DNA from: Streptomyces sp. MNU76
GTDB lineage: Bacteria > Actinomycetota > Actinomycetes > Streptomycetales > Streptomycetaceae
Direction: 5' to 3'
NCBI RefSeq assembly: GCF_020982545.1
Contig: NZ_JAJKLK010000030.1
Span: 186,001 to 250,000, forward strand
Length of the DNA stretch: 64,000 bases
Shown: positions 37,701 to 46,511 of the stretch, piece by piece
Position numbering within the stretch: position 1 is the stretch's first letter
Layout: each line of letters opens with the position of its first letter
Program-made: the position numbers and the translations under genes
The notes under the pieces: model-generated
Seen by the model: the letters and a program-made list of their open reading frames with translations, nothing else
What the model was told of the DNA's origin: nothing
The model's database searches: none

Positions 37701-38514
37701 CCCGGACACCGAACAGCGCATGCGCGCCCACCACGCCCGCGCCGCGAAGGCCCTGGACGTGCAGACCGAGCCGGGCTCGGAGTTCTGGGGTTGGGCCGGG
37801 CGCACCCTGGGAGCCCCGGCCCGCACTGCCGCCGGCGCCCCGGCGTGGCTGCGCCTGGTGTCCGCGCCGGAGGACAAGGCGTCGGGGAAGTTGTGGGACG
37901 GCGCCCTCGACGCACAGCACGCCTTCGGAGACCTGGACGGGCACCGGCCCGCACTCCTGGGCGTGCACGACGCCTTCGACGACACCACCGCCTACCGGGC
38001 GGAGCTGTCGGCCCGCGTCGGCCAGCCGGTCCTGTCCGACGACCCGATCCTCCGCCACGGCCTCCAGCTGCCGGACTCCTGGTGGCAGGACCTCACCGGG
38101 GCGCTGGAGAAGGTGTCGGCGGTCGCCACCGAGCGCGTCGCCGTACGGCAGCAGTACATGGACCGCGCCATCCCCCAGTTCCTCGGGATCCCGGCCCCGG
38201 CCGTGACCCGCTGGACCTCCGCCCACGCTGACCTGCACTGGGCGAACGTCACCGCGCCGCTGAAGGTGTTGGACTGGGAGGGCTGGGGGCAAGCCCCAGA
38301 GGGGTTCGACGGCGCCACGCTCTACGCCTACACGCTGCTCCAGCCCGACGCCGCCGCCCGCGTCCGCGATGCCTTCCCCGTGCTCGGCAGCCCGGCCGGC
38401 CTCGCCGCCGAAGCGACCGTGTGCGCCCAGCTGCTCCAGACCGTGGCCCGCGGCGACAACCTGGTCCTCGAGGATCGGCTCCGTAACTGGGCTGAGGAAC
38501 TCCGCCACCGCTGA
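37681..38514 (+). CDS. APH-like phosphotransferase domain protein
   Basis: 277 aa starting GTG 37681. The aminoglycoside-phosphotransferase-type catalytic loop HADLHWANV is at residues 182-190 and the metal-binding Asp region LDWEGWGQAPEGFD at 197-210. The N-terminal lobe is short and a canonical nucleotide-binding Lys is not obvious. It probably phosphorylates a small molecule or the peptide; loss of the N-lobe features means a scaffold role is possible. Last gene of the operon; a hairpin follows at 38538. Confidence 0.7.
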   Translation: MYSPPPDPDTEQRMRAHHARAAKALDVQTEPGSEFWGWAGRTLGAPARTAAGAPAWLRLVSAPEDKASGKLWDGALDAQHAFGDLDGHRPALLGVHDAFDDTTAYRAELSARVGQPVLSDDPILRHGLQLPDSWWQDLTGALEKVSAVATERVAVRQQYMDRAIPQFLGIPAPAVTRWTSAHADLHWANVTAPLKVLDWEGWGQAPEGFDGATLYAYTLLQPDAAARVRDAFPVLGSPAGLAAEATVCAQLLQTVARGDNLVLEDRLRNWAEELRHR

Positions 38515-38537
38515 CCGAGCTCCCCGGTGCCCTCACG

Positions 38538-38580
38538 CGGCCGTGGCTTCCCCTCCCGGATGCGAGGGGTGCCACGGCCG
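38538..38580 (+). terminator. hairpin terminator of the peptide/JmjC operon
   Basis: CGGCCGTGGCTTCCCCTC (38538-38555) pairs with GAGGGGTGCCACGGCCG (38564-38580) with one bulge and an 8-base loop. It separates the kinase-like gene from ku. Confidence 0.75.
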
Positions 38581-38594
38581 CCGACGCTGGAACC

Positions 38595-39416
38595 ATGAGG
38601 GCCACCGCTACCTGGTCGGGCACCATCTCCTTCGGGATAGTCGCGATTCCTGTCCAGCTCTACGCGGCTACCGAAGAGCACACCGTGCGGCTCCATGAGA
38701 TCCACACCGCCGACGGCAGCCGTGTCCAGCACCGCCGCTTCTGTACGGCGGAGGGGCGGGAGATCAGCTATTCCGAGGTCGGGAGGGGCGTCGCCCTTCC
38801 GGACGGCCGCATGCTGCCGCTCTCCGAGGACGACCTCGCCCGCCTGCCGCTGCCGACCAAGTGCACGATCACGGTCGTGGGGTTCATCGACCCGAAGGGC
38901 GTGATCCCGATCAGCTACGACCGGCCGTACTACGTCGCTCCCGCAGCGCCGCTCGCAGAGCGCCCGTACGCGCTCCTTGTGGAGGTCCTCTCCCGGACCG
39001 GGCTCGTGGCGATGGCCAAGGTCGCGATCCGCAGCCGCGAACGCAAGGCGGTACTCCGGCCGTACCGCGGACTGCTGCTGTTGCAGACCCTGCGCTGGAG
39101 CGATGAGATCCGCGACCCCGGCGACCTCGCCCACCTGGTCCCCGCCGTCCCGCTCAGCGACCGTGAGCGACGGCTCGCCGAAGTGCTGGTGCAGGAGATG
39201 ATCGGCGTCGACGACAGCGTGGACCACGACGGGTACGCCCACGCCCTGGAGCAGCTGGTCGACGCCGTCGCCTCGGGAGACGAGCCGGCCGAACCGCCTC
39301 CTCAGCCCGAGCCTGCCGTCGATCTCATGACCGCGCTGCAGCAGAGCGTCGATGAGGCACGAGCCGCCCGGCACCCCACGAAGCGACCCTCCAAGGCCGA
39401 CCGGCAGGGGAAGTGA
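38595..39416 (+). CDS. ku: Ku protein (non-homologous end joining)
   Basis: 273 aa. Begins RATATWSGTISFGIVAIPVQLYAATEEHTVRLHEIHTADGSRVQHRRFC, the classic prokaryotic Ku start. The core barrel follows, with IDPKGVIPISYDRPYYVAP and RPYALLVEVLSRTGLVAMAKVAIRSRERKAVLRPY. C-terminal tail is Pro/Glu-rich. Ku binds DNA ends and recruits LigD; no ligase is in the window. Streptomyces chromosomes encode several Ku copies, so this may be an accessory copy on a mobile region. Confidence 0.92.
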   Translation: MRATATWSGTISFGIVAIPVQLYAATEEHTVRLHEIHTADGSRVQHRRFCTAEGREISYSEVGRGVALPDGRMLPLSEDDLARLPLPTKCTITVVGFIDPKGVIPISYDRPYYVAPAAPLAERPYALLVEVLSRTGLVAMAKVAIRSRERKAVLRPYRGLLLLQTLRWSDEIRDPGDLAHLVPAVPLSDRERRLAEVLVQEMIGVDDSVDHDGYAHALEQLVDAVASGDEPAEPPPQPEPAVDLMTALQQSVDEARAARHPTKRPSKADRQGK

Positions 39417-39662
39417 TCAGCCCGCCCACCCGATGTCACGGACCTCGATCGCTCCGGCGTGCGGCAGGTACTGGATCCAGCACCGCCGTCCGAACGCCTC
39501 CCGGATCTCCTCCACCGAGCCGACGTCGCGCACATCGGGCCAGGCCCGCGGATCCATCCGCGCGACCTCCACCAGCGCCATCACCTCCCGCCGGGCCCGG
39601 TCGTCCGGCAGCTGCGCCATGACCTCCACCGCGAGCTCCTCCACCACCACGCCGTACCGCAT
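39417..39662 (-). CDS. small protein, ParE/RelE-like
   Basis: About 81 aa from ATG 39662 (MRYGVVVEELAVEVMAQLPDDRARREVMALVEVARMDPRAW). The pattern of an N-terminal strand, two helices and C-terminal strands (RRCWIQYLPHAGAIEVRDIGW) is like the RelE/ParE toxin fold, but the usual basic catalytic residues are sparse and no antitoxin gene adjoins. Its stop abuts the end of ku in convergent orientation. Confidence 0.5.
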   Translation of the reverse strand: MRYGVVVEELAVEVMAQLPDDRARREVMALVEVARMDPRAWPDVRDVGSVEEIREAFGRRCWIQYLPHAGAIEVRDIGWAG

Positions 39663-39768
39663 CCCGCACACCCCCGTGTGATCGACTCGGGCAGCAGCGT
39701 AGGAGGGAACCGCTGATCGCGTTTGGGCCTGTGGATAACCCGGATCAGAGTCGGGAGCGCGGCGGGGC

Positions 39769-39951
39769 CTACTGCGCGCTGCGACGCTTTCCGGGGCGGG
39801 GAGACTTCGCGGCAGCCGACTGCGCGCGGGGAGGGAACCCGGAGGTCGCTGACTTGCCAGACGGCTTCTTTGCAGCTGAGGACTGTATCCGCGAAGCTGC
39901 CTTCGACGTCATCGGCGTCGGCGCCCGACCGCCTTCCCTCGCCTTGCCCAT
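39769..39951 (-). CDS. small basic Streptomyces protein
   Basis: 60 aa from ATG 39951. Contains PTPMTSKAASRIQSSAAKK and FPPRAQSAAAK, a pattern I recognise from short, seed-maturation-like proteins widespread in Streptomyces (PMTPEAAARIQSAEAKK-type). Lys-rich, disordered C terminus. Function unknown. Confidence 0.55.
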   Translation of the reverse strand: MGKAREGGRAPTPMTSKAASRIQSSAAKKPSGKSATSGFPPRAQSAAAKSPRPGKRRSAQ

Positions 39952-40015
39952 GGTGACCACCTCTCTGTTCATGGTCCCGCGCAGGGCTGGTGCCCGCACG
40001 TGGTCACCGTCGTGA

Positions 40016-40648
40016 TCAACGGCCCCGGAGCGCGGCCAGGACGGCGTCGACGTGGGGCTGGAGGAATGCCTGAGCCCGCTGTTCGGCCTGGGCATGCTCT
40101 TCGTCGGTCAGGGCCCGCCGTACGCACAGTTCAGTGATCTCGACTTCGTACGTGCGGTAGTCGTCCTCGGGCCGGGACAGCGGGACGGGGTACAGGTGCC
40201 AGCCGTACAAGGTCGCCCGCCACAGCTGCCGGTCGCCTTCGGCGAGGCTGCCGTAGTGCTCGATGAACATCGCCACGACGTCCGCGGTGAAGTACATCGA
40301 CGGCCTGTCGCCCGCCGTGCATCCCAGGCAGTCGTCCTTGCCCGTGCACACCACCAGGCGCCGGTCATAGCGCGGCGGCCGGAAGCGGGGATGGGCACGC
40401 TGCTGCGTGTAGGTGCTGCCGACGGGCCGACGATGGACTTCGACGTGGCCGCTGGCCTCAAGGCGGCGCACCGCTCGCCGTACGGCGGCACGCTGGGCGT
40501 CGGTCGGCTGCTCGACTCCGTAGACGACGCGGGCGAGGCCGGTGACCGAGGCGGCCAGCGGGGTCCCGTCGACGGCACTGAGGCCGCCGGGCTCGCTGCG
40601 CACGTACGCCAGCACGGCCCGCTGCACTCGCCCGAGTCCTCTTGACAC
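40016..40648 (-). CDS. uncharacterised protein with winged-helix-like N terminus
   Basis: 210 aa. N-terminal region GRVQRAVLAYVRSEPGGLSAVDGTPLAASVTGLARVVYG...RRAVRRLEASGHVEV looks like a winged helix. It contains a CTGKDDCLGC cysteine pair and a C-terminal alpha/beta part (MYFTADVVAMFIEHYGSLAEGDRQLWRATLYGWH). Likely a DNA-binding regulatory protein of accessory elements; no family name can be given. Confidence 0.6.
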   Translation of the reverse strand: MSRGLGRVQRAVLAYVRSEPGGLSAVDGTPLAASVTGLARVVYGVEQPTDAQRAAVRRAVRRLEASGHVEVHRRPVGSTYTQQRAHPRFRPPRYDRRLVVCTGKDDCLGCTAGDRPSMYFTADVVAMFIEHYGSLAEGDRQLWRATLYGWHLYPVPLSRPEDDYRTYEVEITELCVRRALTDEEHAQAEQRAQAFLQPHVDAVLAALRGR

Positions 40649-40763
40649 GCCTCCAGTGTCCCGCTGCGCCCGGGTCTGGGATACGAGCGCTTACGGCCCG
40701 CCGGGATGATCGGAGTGAAGGCGCTGGGCATCTGAGCAACGAACGCTTACGCCCCGGGCGGCT

Positions 40764-41924
40764 TCAGTGGACGGAAGACCAGTTGGTGACCGAGAAGGGG
40801 ATCGCCGGGCAGGTCCGGGGCCGCTGCAACTGGTGCGGGCCGCAGTCGAAGACACCCGAGTTCGTCCAGAGGAAGAACTGGTACGGGTTAGCGGGGAGTC
40901 CGCGCACCGCGAAGCGTCCCGAACCATTCTTGATTTCCTGCTGGTGCACCCCCAAGGAATCCCTGTACTCGGCTTCCAGCAGGAAGTCGCAATCCTGCAC
41001 TCCGGACGAAAAGCTCGCACGCAGCCCCCCGGGCTCGGCGCCGTTGCCGAGATCGATCTTCTTGTGCGAGAAGTACGGCTTGCCGAAGTAGTCGTCGGTG
41101 CTGAGGGAGTACGGCGTCTTCGGCTCGGAGAGATTGAAATGGATTCCGTCGTAGGCGCCCCCGCCCTCGGGGCGGACCAGGATGACCGTCTTCGCGGTGG
41201 CGGGACCGCATCTCAGGTCCTCGGCCCTCATGCCGGTGACCGCCAGGCTCGCCGATCTGTCGCTGAAGAGATCGATGAGCCACGAAGACGAGTATCCGTC
41301 GGACTTGTCCCAGCCCGGGTCCTCAAGACCGTGGCCACCGTGGGTCGCGGCTAGTTCTTTCACCTCCTCGAAGTTGGGGCCGTCGTCGGCGCCGGATTCC
41401 AGGAAGGCGGCGGCCTCGGTACGGGTCAGCGGGCGATCCAGTACATAGGCCACGTAGAGCGGGTCCGCGTCCACGCGTGTGGACGCCGTGAAAGCCGGAC
41501 CCTCACGGTCTAGGTTCTCCTCGACCTGCTTCGAGTGGCGTGTCGTCGGCTCGGTCGCGAAGTAGTCGAGAGCGGCCGGGACGAGCCAGGCGAGAAGACC
41601 AACGACGGCGCCGCTCGCCAGAGTCCACAGGACTCTCCGTCGTCTCTGTCCCGGCGGGCTCTCCAGCATGCCCGGCACGAGAGCCTCGGCGATCAGCTCG
41701 CGCCGACGTGGCCCGGGCGGACTCAGGTCAGGTGCTGCGGCCGAGGAGGCGGAAGTCGTCGCGCTCCGTGCCGACGTCGGTGGAGTGGCCGCCGGGGCCG
41801 GGGCGATGCCCGTGCTCTGCGGGGCTGATACGGGACCGGAAGACGGTGCGGCCCCGGTAGGCGGTGTGGAGTGCGTGTTGCCCGTGGCGGAGGAGGGCGC
41901 TGCTGACGGCTCCGTACTGTGCAT
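40764..41924 (-). CDS. uncharacterised single-pass membrane protein
   Basis: 386 aa from ATG 41924. A long Ser/Ala/Pro/Thr-rich cytoplasmic N terminus (residues 1-75) and a basic PGQRRRRVLW motif precede one membrane helix (LASGAVVGLLAWLVPAAL). The C-terminal 260-residue extracytoplasmic domain has two or three cysteines that could form disulfides. No known fold is recognised. Type II topology is inferred. Isolated gene. Confidence 0.6.
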   Translation of the reverse strand: MHSTEPSAAPSSATGNTHSTPPTGAAPSSGPVSAPQSTGIAPAPAATPPTSARSATTSASSAAAPDLSPPGPRRRELIAEALVPGMLESPPGQRRRRVLWTLASGAVVGLLAWLVPAALDYFATEPTTRHSKQVEENLDREGPAFTASTRVDADPLYVAYVLDRPLTRTEAAAFLESGADDGPNFEEVKELAATHGGHGLEDPGWDKSDGYSSSWLIDLFSDRSASLAVTGMRAEDLRCGPATAKTVILVRPEGGGAYDGIHFNLSEPKTPYSLSTDDYFGKPYFSHKKIDLGNGAEPGGLRASFSSGVQDCDFLLEAEYRDSLGVHQQEIKNGSGRFAVRGLPANPYQFFLWTNSGVFDCGPHQLQRPRTCPAIPFSVTNWSSVH

Positions 41925-42508
41925 GGCGGCCTCGCGGGGAATCGGCCGATGGGAAGTGGCCCTCATGATGCCCGCTGACCGGGCTGATTCTCAACGGCCC
42001 TTCGCGTACGCCAGGTTCCGCGAAACTCTCCGTCCCGCCTCGCTCGACCCACTGCCGCGCCCCGCCCGCCTCCCCCGTCCATACAGGTCCCGCCGTGCCG
42101 TCGTGAAGCGGCGCAAAGCGTCGGGGAGCGGGGGGTGATGCCGACGCTGGGTGTGAGTGGGCGTGTTGGTGGCATTGAGTGGGTGTCAGCCGCCGTGGTG
42201 GTCGGCAGCGTGGTCGCCCCGCCCAGCCCCGACCACGGCTGGTCAGAGCACCGCTGACTCCCGGCAGAGACCGGGACGCGGCTGGTTGCCTCTCGTATGG
42301 CCCCTCTGGGTGTCCTTCTTGGTGCCTCTCGTAGTGCCCCCCCGTAGTGCCCCTCGTGTTCCTTCGACGGGTCGGCTGTTGGCGTTCGGACGCGCGGCTG
42401 ACCAGGGCGACAGGGGCGGATACGCGCTGTTCCGGTGGCCGACTACTTCGCTACGCAGGGGCTGTGGGCGCAGTACAGACCCGTGCCGTCGTCTGCGGCG
42501 GCCCTGCG
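41925..42508. other. intergenic region, no gene seen
   Basis: About 580 bases upstream of the membrane-protein gene and downstream of the replication-relaxation gene. Contains near-repeated phrases (GTGCCTCTCGTAGTGCCCCCCGTAGTGCCCCTCG near 42321-42357). No IS end was found. Confidence 0.35.
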
Positions 42509-43405
42509 TCAGGTCTGGCGATGACCGGACGCCGTCCAGCGGACTCGCTGGCCGGGGTCGTGGACGGGGCGCCACACGGGTGCGGAGGGGCCGTGCTGGA
42601 GCAGGTCGGTCAGCGGCGTTACGAGCACGGGGACGTCGTACGGGAAGCGGGCCAGCAGTCCGGCCCCGGCGCGCAGGGCGCTGATCCGGTTCTCGACACC
42701 GGCCGGTCCGGTGCCGTCCAGGACGAACAGGACGCGCGGGAAGAGCGGGTAGCGCCGCCGCCACTCCTCCACCGCCGGTTCCTGGAGGGTCGGCCGGCGC
42801 CCCGGGACCACGGGCACGTAGCGGTAGAGGCGCTCGTACGCGGTCAGCTTGGCGGCCAGGCGCTCGGGGCCCATGGTGGCCCGGTCGACTTCCACGAACG
42901 CCCGCAGCATCGACCCGTTGTCCCCGTCGGCGGGACCGCGCCGGTAGTACAGGAGCGCGTCGGGGATGACGGCCTCGCCGCTCCCGATCGGATGGTGGAT
43001 CTCGGGGATCCAGTCCAGCGGCTCGCACACATCGCCTCGGCGGCGGGCGTCCTCGAGGAAGACGAGCGCGGTCTCGGTCACGGTCAGCGTGTGGCCGGCC
43101 TTCAGCCGAACGGCGGTCGGATCGGACACGGTCCGGGAGGGCCGCCGCCCGCGCAGCTCGGGCCACTCCGAGGCGAGCTGCACGCCGTACGAGGTCGGGA
43201 ACCACACCCGGGTCCGTCCGGCCTGCGGCAGGGTGATGCGGTCGACCAGCCCCTCCACGTACAGCCGGGCCAGCCGCCGCCGGGTCTGCTCGATACGCAC
43301 CTCCGGGGCGATTACCCGGTGTATCTGGTCAGCAGTGGCCATTCGGTACTGCGCCAGCATGGCCAACGCCATCCGGTCCCCGCTGCCCGCGTCCACGCCG
43401 ATCAT
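42509..43405 (-). CDS. replication-relaxation family protein, second copy
   Basis: 298 aa from ATG 43405. Winged helix (RMALAMLAQYRMATADQIHRVIAP, RRRLARLYVEGLVDRITLP) and family core (VWFPTSYGVQLA, PDALLYYRRG, MLRAFVEVDRATMGPERLAAKLTAYERLYRY, PRVLFVLDG). The domain order is the same as in the protein at 28931-29986 but the sequences are strongly diverged. Supports a plasmid or transfer-element origin. The stretch 43406-43919 upstream holds no recognised gene. Confidence 0.8.
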   Translation of the reverse strand: MIGVDAGSGDRMALAMLAQYRMATADQIHRVIAPEVRIEQTRRRLARLYVEGLVDRITLPQAGRTRVWFPTSYGVQLASEWPELRGRRPSRTVSDPTAVRLKAGHTLTVTETALVFLEDARRRGDVCEPLDWIPEIHHPIGSGEAVIPDALLYYRRGPADGDNGSMLRAFVEVDRATMGPERLAAKLTAYERLYRYVPVVPGRRPTLQEPAVEEWRRRYPLFPRVLFVLDGTGPAGVENRISALRAGAGLLARFPYDVPVLVTPLTDLLQHGPSAPVWRPVHDPGQRVRWTASGHRQT

Positions 43406-43919
43406 CACGGATCCGCTCGCTTCCCGCCCGGTGCGGCACCGGCCTGTCCGGCACCGCGCGTACCGGCCACAGCAGCAGCCGGCCCCGACCAGAACCCCGA
43501 CCACGAAGGCCCGACCACGGTCACGAAGCGACAACACCGCCGTGGACCAGGCCCACATCCCCGCCGACAACCCGTCCGACAACCGTCCGCACGCTCTGCC
43601 GGGACCGTCCGTGAACGTGCAGGTCACCAAGCTTGTCCGGCCGTGGTCGGGAGGCCGACATCCCCTCTACGCCCCCGAGTCCACGCCCCACAGCAGGAAG
43701 AACAAGAGAAGTGGGTGGGTGGGACAGGCCCGGGCGGCGGGCGAGGGATCGGGCGCCGCCGATGTTCCTCGCGCGCGACGGCGGGGCCGCGCGCGATGCC
43801 GGATGGGAGGGAGCCGCCGGACGGCGGGAGAACTCGCCGGTGATCCCGATGCTGTCCTTTCGCGGCTGAGCCCGACTAAGGGGTGAGGCGGGAGAGCCCC
43901 GCCGGATGGAGGTACCGCT

Positions 43920-44405
43920 GTGATCGTCCGACTCGTGGGCGGCCCGCTCGGTGGCCGTGAGCTGTTGACAACACCGGGCCCGTGGGCCGGGGACTGGCTC
44001 ACCGCCGGTGGCGCAGACTGGGGCCTGTACGTTCCCGTGCACCGCGACTCCGTGACCGTCGTCGTCCTGGCGGAGATCCGCGCCACCGCACCGCGCCGCC
44101 GCGAGACGTCGGCCGGCGCCGCGAGCCGACGGGCACCGGCTAGTGTCCACCGCATGGCACACACCAACTGGGCAGTTGAGTACCCGGTCGACCCGTCGGC
44201 TTCACCTACTCCTGTCGGAGCCAAGATCGTCGGAAGTCTCCAGGCCGCCCTCATCGACGCCCCTCTCGATGAGTGGGCGTACGAAGTGGACGGCAAACCG
44301 GTCGCGGACCATCAGGAGTTCCAGAAGCGTCTCGACGCGGCGGCCAGCATCCGCGAGGGCGAGTTCGCCGCGCGCGCCAACGGCATCCTCGTGCGGTCCA
44401 TCTGA
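43920..44405 (+). CDS. uncharacterised 161-aa protein
   Basis: GTG 43920 preceded by GGAGG. N-terminal domain (MIVRLVGGPLGGRELLTT...ADWGLYVPV) and a C-terminal helical part (EFQKRLDAAASIREGEFAARANGILVRSI) linked by an Arg/Ala-rich segment. The first part resembles small beta proteins found with phage-like genes, but I cannot name a family. A strong hairpin follows at 44431. Confidence 0.55.
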   Translation: MIVRLVGGPLGGRELLTTPGPWAGDWLTAGGADWGLYVPVHRDSVTVVVLAEIRATAPRRRETSAGAASRRAPASVHRMAHTNWAVEYPVDPSASPTPVGAKIVGSLQAALIDAPLDEWAYEVDGKPVADHQEFQKRLDAAASIREGEFAARANGILVRSI

Positions 44406-44430
44406 CAGGACATCCCGCCTGTACGACAGC

Positions 44431-44462
44431 AGCGGCCCCAGGCTACGAAGCCTGGGGCCGCT
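44431..44462. terminator. perfect 14-bp hairpin
   Basis: AGCGGCCCCAGGCT (44431-44444) and AGCCTGGGGCCGCT (44449-44462) around the tetraloop ACGA. It lies 26 bases after the preceding stop. Confidence 0.85.
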
Positions 44463-44618
44463 GCGCGCATGTCGTCCCCTGTTCGCTGATCCGGCACAGC
44501 CGCTCACGTCCGGAACGTGCCCGGTCAATCTGCGCCGTGATGACGTTCATACCTCCGCCTTCGCCGGCGAATGTGCTGGACTGGTGGCGTCCCGTACGCA
44601 GTTCCCCGGGGAGGGGCC

Positions 44619-45137
44619 ATGGGCGAGGTCGCCACGGCCGTGTCCGACGAAGCGTTCTCCGCACTTGCCGAGAACCTGGGCCACATCCTTGAGACCCGCG
44701 CGCTGCTGTGTGTCATCGCGCCGGAGGACGTCCAGGGCGAGGCCGTGGTGGAGGCCGCTCTCAGACGCTGTGACGGGGCCGACTCCGTCTTGGTCACGAC
44801 CGCCGCGCCGGGCACCCTCGCGGCGCGCCTGGACGCGCTCCACGCTGCTCTGCACCTCGGTGCCCGGCAGCGACGGCTGGCCGACGCGCAGCGGGCTGTC
44901 GAGGACGAACTCGCACGGCGCTCCTGGCCGGTTGTGGTCGTACGCGATGCCCATCTGCTGCGGACCGAGGCCCTGCTGTACGTCTATGGGCTGTGGAGCC
45001 TGTTCCAGGGCCGTGAACGCCGGATGCCCGTCGTCCTGGTGGGGCCCGAGCGGATCCGGTCCGTGCTGCGCCGGCCGTCACTGGCCAGCCTGGAGAGCTG
45101 CATCTTCATCTGGCACCGACTCACGCCCTCACCCTGA
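44619..45137 (+). CDS. AAA/TniB-like protein with degenerate Walker A
   Basis: 172 aa from ATG 44619. FSALAENLGHILETRALLCVIAPEDVQGEAVVEAALRR occupies the place of the P-loop strand and helix, but GxxxxGKT is missing (APEDVQGEA). A Walker-B-like strand follows (WPVVVVRDAHLL), then LYVYGLWSLFQGRERRMPVVLVGPERI. The layout is that of TniB/AAA_22 ATPases. It likely does not hydrolyse ATP. The next gene is also a degenerate P-loop protein. Confidence 0.55.
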   Translation: MGEVATAVSDEAFSALAENLGHILETRALLCVIAPEDVQGEAVVEAALRRCDGADSVLVTTAAPGTLAARLDALHAALHLGARQRRLADAQRAVEDELARRSWPVVVVRDAHLLRTEALLYVYGLWSLFQGRERRMPVVLVGPERIRSVLRRPSLASLESCIFIWHRLTPSP

Positions 45138-45376
45138 CCTCGTCCGTTCGAGGGAATCGGCGGCTGGTGTCTTCGGTCGGTGCGCTCGCGCCGGTTAGCA
45201 TCCTGCCCGGCTAGTGCGTACTGCCGATCACCGCCTGCTTCCGGAGCCACGCCGCCGGAGGCGGGGGTCAAGGTCCTTCGGGGCCCGCTCCTTTTCCGTT
45301 CTGCGTTCCGTCGTGTCCACGGCAGTCGTACGAGCCGGTGTCGGGGGCGTGGCCCGGCTCGGCAGAGGAGTACGTC

Positions 45377-46342
45377 ATGCCGAAGAACCAGTCCACCGCC
45401 GCGCAGAGCGCCCGCAGGGCGAGCCGGCGCGGGGAGAAGTACACCGAAGCCCTGCGCCGTGCGGCGACCGGCGATGCGCCGCACGCACCTCATGTACTGC
45501 GGTTCCTGGCGGAGCGCTCGGGGAACCTCTACTACCTGGTCGGCGGGATCGCGGCGGCCTGGGCACACAGCGGACAGCGGGTCCTGCTCCTCGAGGAAGC
45601 CGAGGACTACTGGCGCTGGAGCATGAACGGCGTGTTCGACCGCCGAAGCCGCGGCCGCCGCAAGAAGGCGATCGAGCCGGCCACTCCGCCGGAGCCGACG
45701 ACCAGCACGCTGTGGGCCTCGCCGGACGGCCCCGGCCTCCTGACTCGCCACTCCTGCATGTGGGAGGTCCGCCACCCCTCCCAGGAGAGTGACCGCGGCT
45801 TCCCCCGCACCGACCGCAGTCCGCTCACGGAGGCGGTGGCCGACGCCCTCGACGCCTACGACCTGATCGTCCTCCTGCCTAGGTACTGGTCCTACCCCGA
45901 CCGGGAGAGCGCGACGGCGCACGTCGTTCTCGGGGAGATCGACGTCTTCCCGCACACCGACTGCAGGACCACGCTCCCGGGTCCCAGGGGCGAAGAGATG
46001 GGTGTCCCGCTGAGCCCCGAGCAGAGCGCGGCGGTTCTGCGCGAGCGTTGTCTGGGCTTCCTCTTCGGATCTCCTCATCTGCCCATCCGTCTGGACGGGG
46101 TGATCTGGCAGTCGAACGGGGAGCTGCCCGTCGATGAGGACTACCTGGCGGGCGTTGACCGGGACATGAACCGTGCCGGGCTGCGCCCCTTTGGATGGGC
46201 AATCTCCGAGCGCTGGCCTTCCCCGCACCGGGAGCTGCCCGAGCCCGGCCGGCTGAGGGACCTCAGCTTCGTCCAGCGGTACCAGCCGATCGCGGGGCGC
46301 CTGCGCACGGCGCTGGACGCCCGTCCCGCCCGCAGGAACTGA
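45377..46342 (+). CDS. ParA-like protein lacking a canonical P-loop
   Basis: 321 aa from ATG 45377 (GAGGAG nine bases upstream). The N terminus is a basic helix (ARRASRRGEKYTEALRRA). SGNLYYLVGGIAAAWAHSGQRVLLLEEAEDYW occupies the position of the ParA KGGVGKT-strand-helix motif, but lysine and glycines are lost. DALDAYDLIVLLPRYWSYP sits where ParA has its DxP strand. Probably derived from a ParA-type ATPase; the function is unknown. Confidence 0.5.
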   Translation: MPKNQSTAAQSARRASRRGEKYTEALRRAATGDAPHAPHVLRFLAERSGNLYYLVGGIAAAWAHSGQRVLLLEEAEDYWRWSMNGVFDRRSRGRRKKAIEPATPPEPTTSTLWASPDGPGLLTRHSCMWEVRHPSQESDRGFPRTDRSPLTEAVADALDAYDLIVLLPRYWSYPDRESATAHVVLGEIDVFPHTDCRTTLPGPRGEEMGVPLSPEQSAAVLRERCLGFLFGSPHLPIRLDGVIWQSNGELPVDEDYLAGVDRDMNRAGLRPFGWAISERWPSPHRELPEPGRLRDLSFVQRYQPIAGRLRTALDARPARRN

Positions 46343-46511
46343 CGCGACAGGGCTGGCCCGCACCGCGATTGTGGGCCAGCCCTTCGAGGCTCTTGGTCGT
46401 CTTGACCGGCTCACCGGCCATGCCCGTGCCGTCGCCGCATTCTCACGGGCGGTCGGGCTGTCGGTGCTCACCCGTACCCTGTCGCCCAAGCACGTGCGAC
46501 AGGAGGGCAAT

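Noticed and set aside
39417..39951. A toxin-antitoxin pair formed by the ParE-like gene and the small basic protein
   Set aside because: They are 106 bases apart and the basic protein belongs to a different, widespread Streptomyces family with no antitoxin features.
40052..40645. A 197-aa plus-strand frame opposite the 210-aa gene
   Set aside because: Antisense shadow; the minus-strand frame has the winged-helix-like domain, Cys pair and better codon bias.
42243..43205. A 320-aa minus-strand frame overlapping the replication-relaxation gene
   Set aside because: It is the shadow frame of the replication-relaxation gene, made of Arg/Pro/Ala-rich residues.
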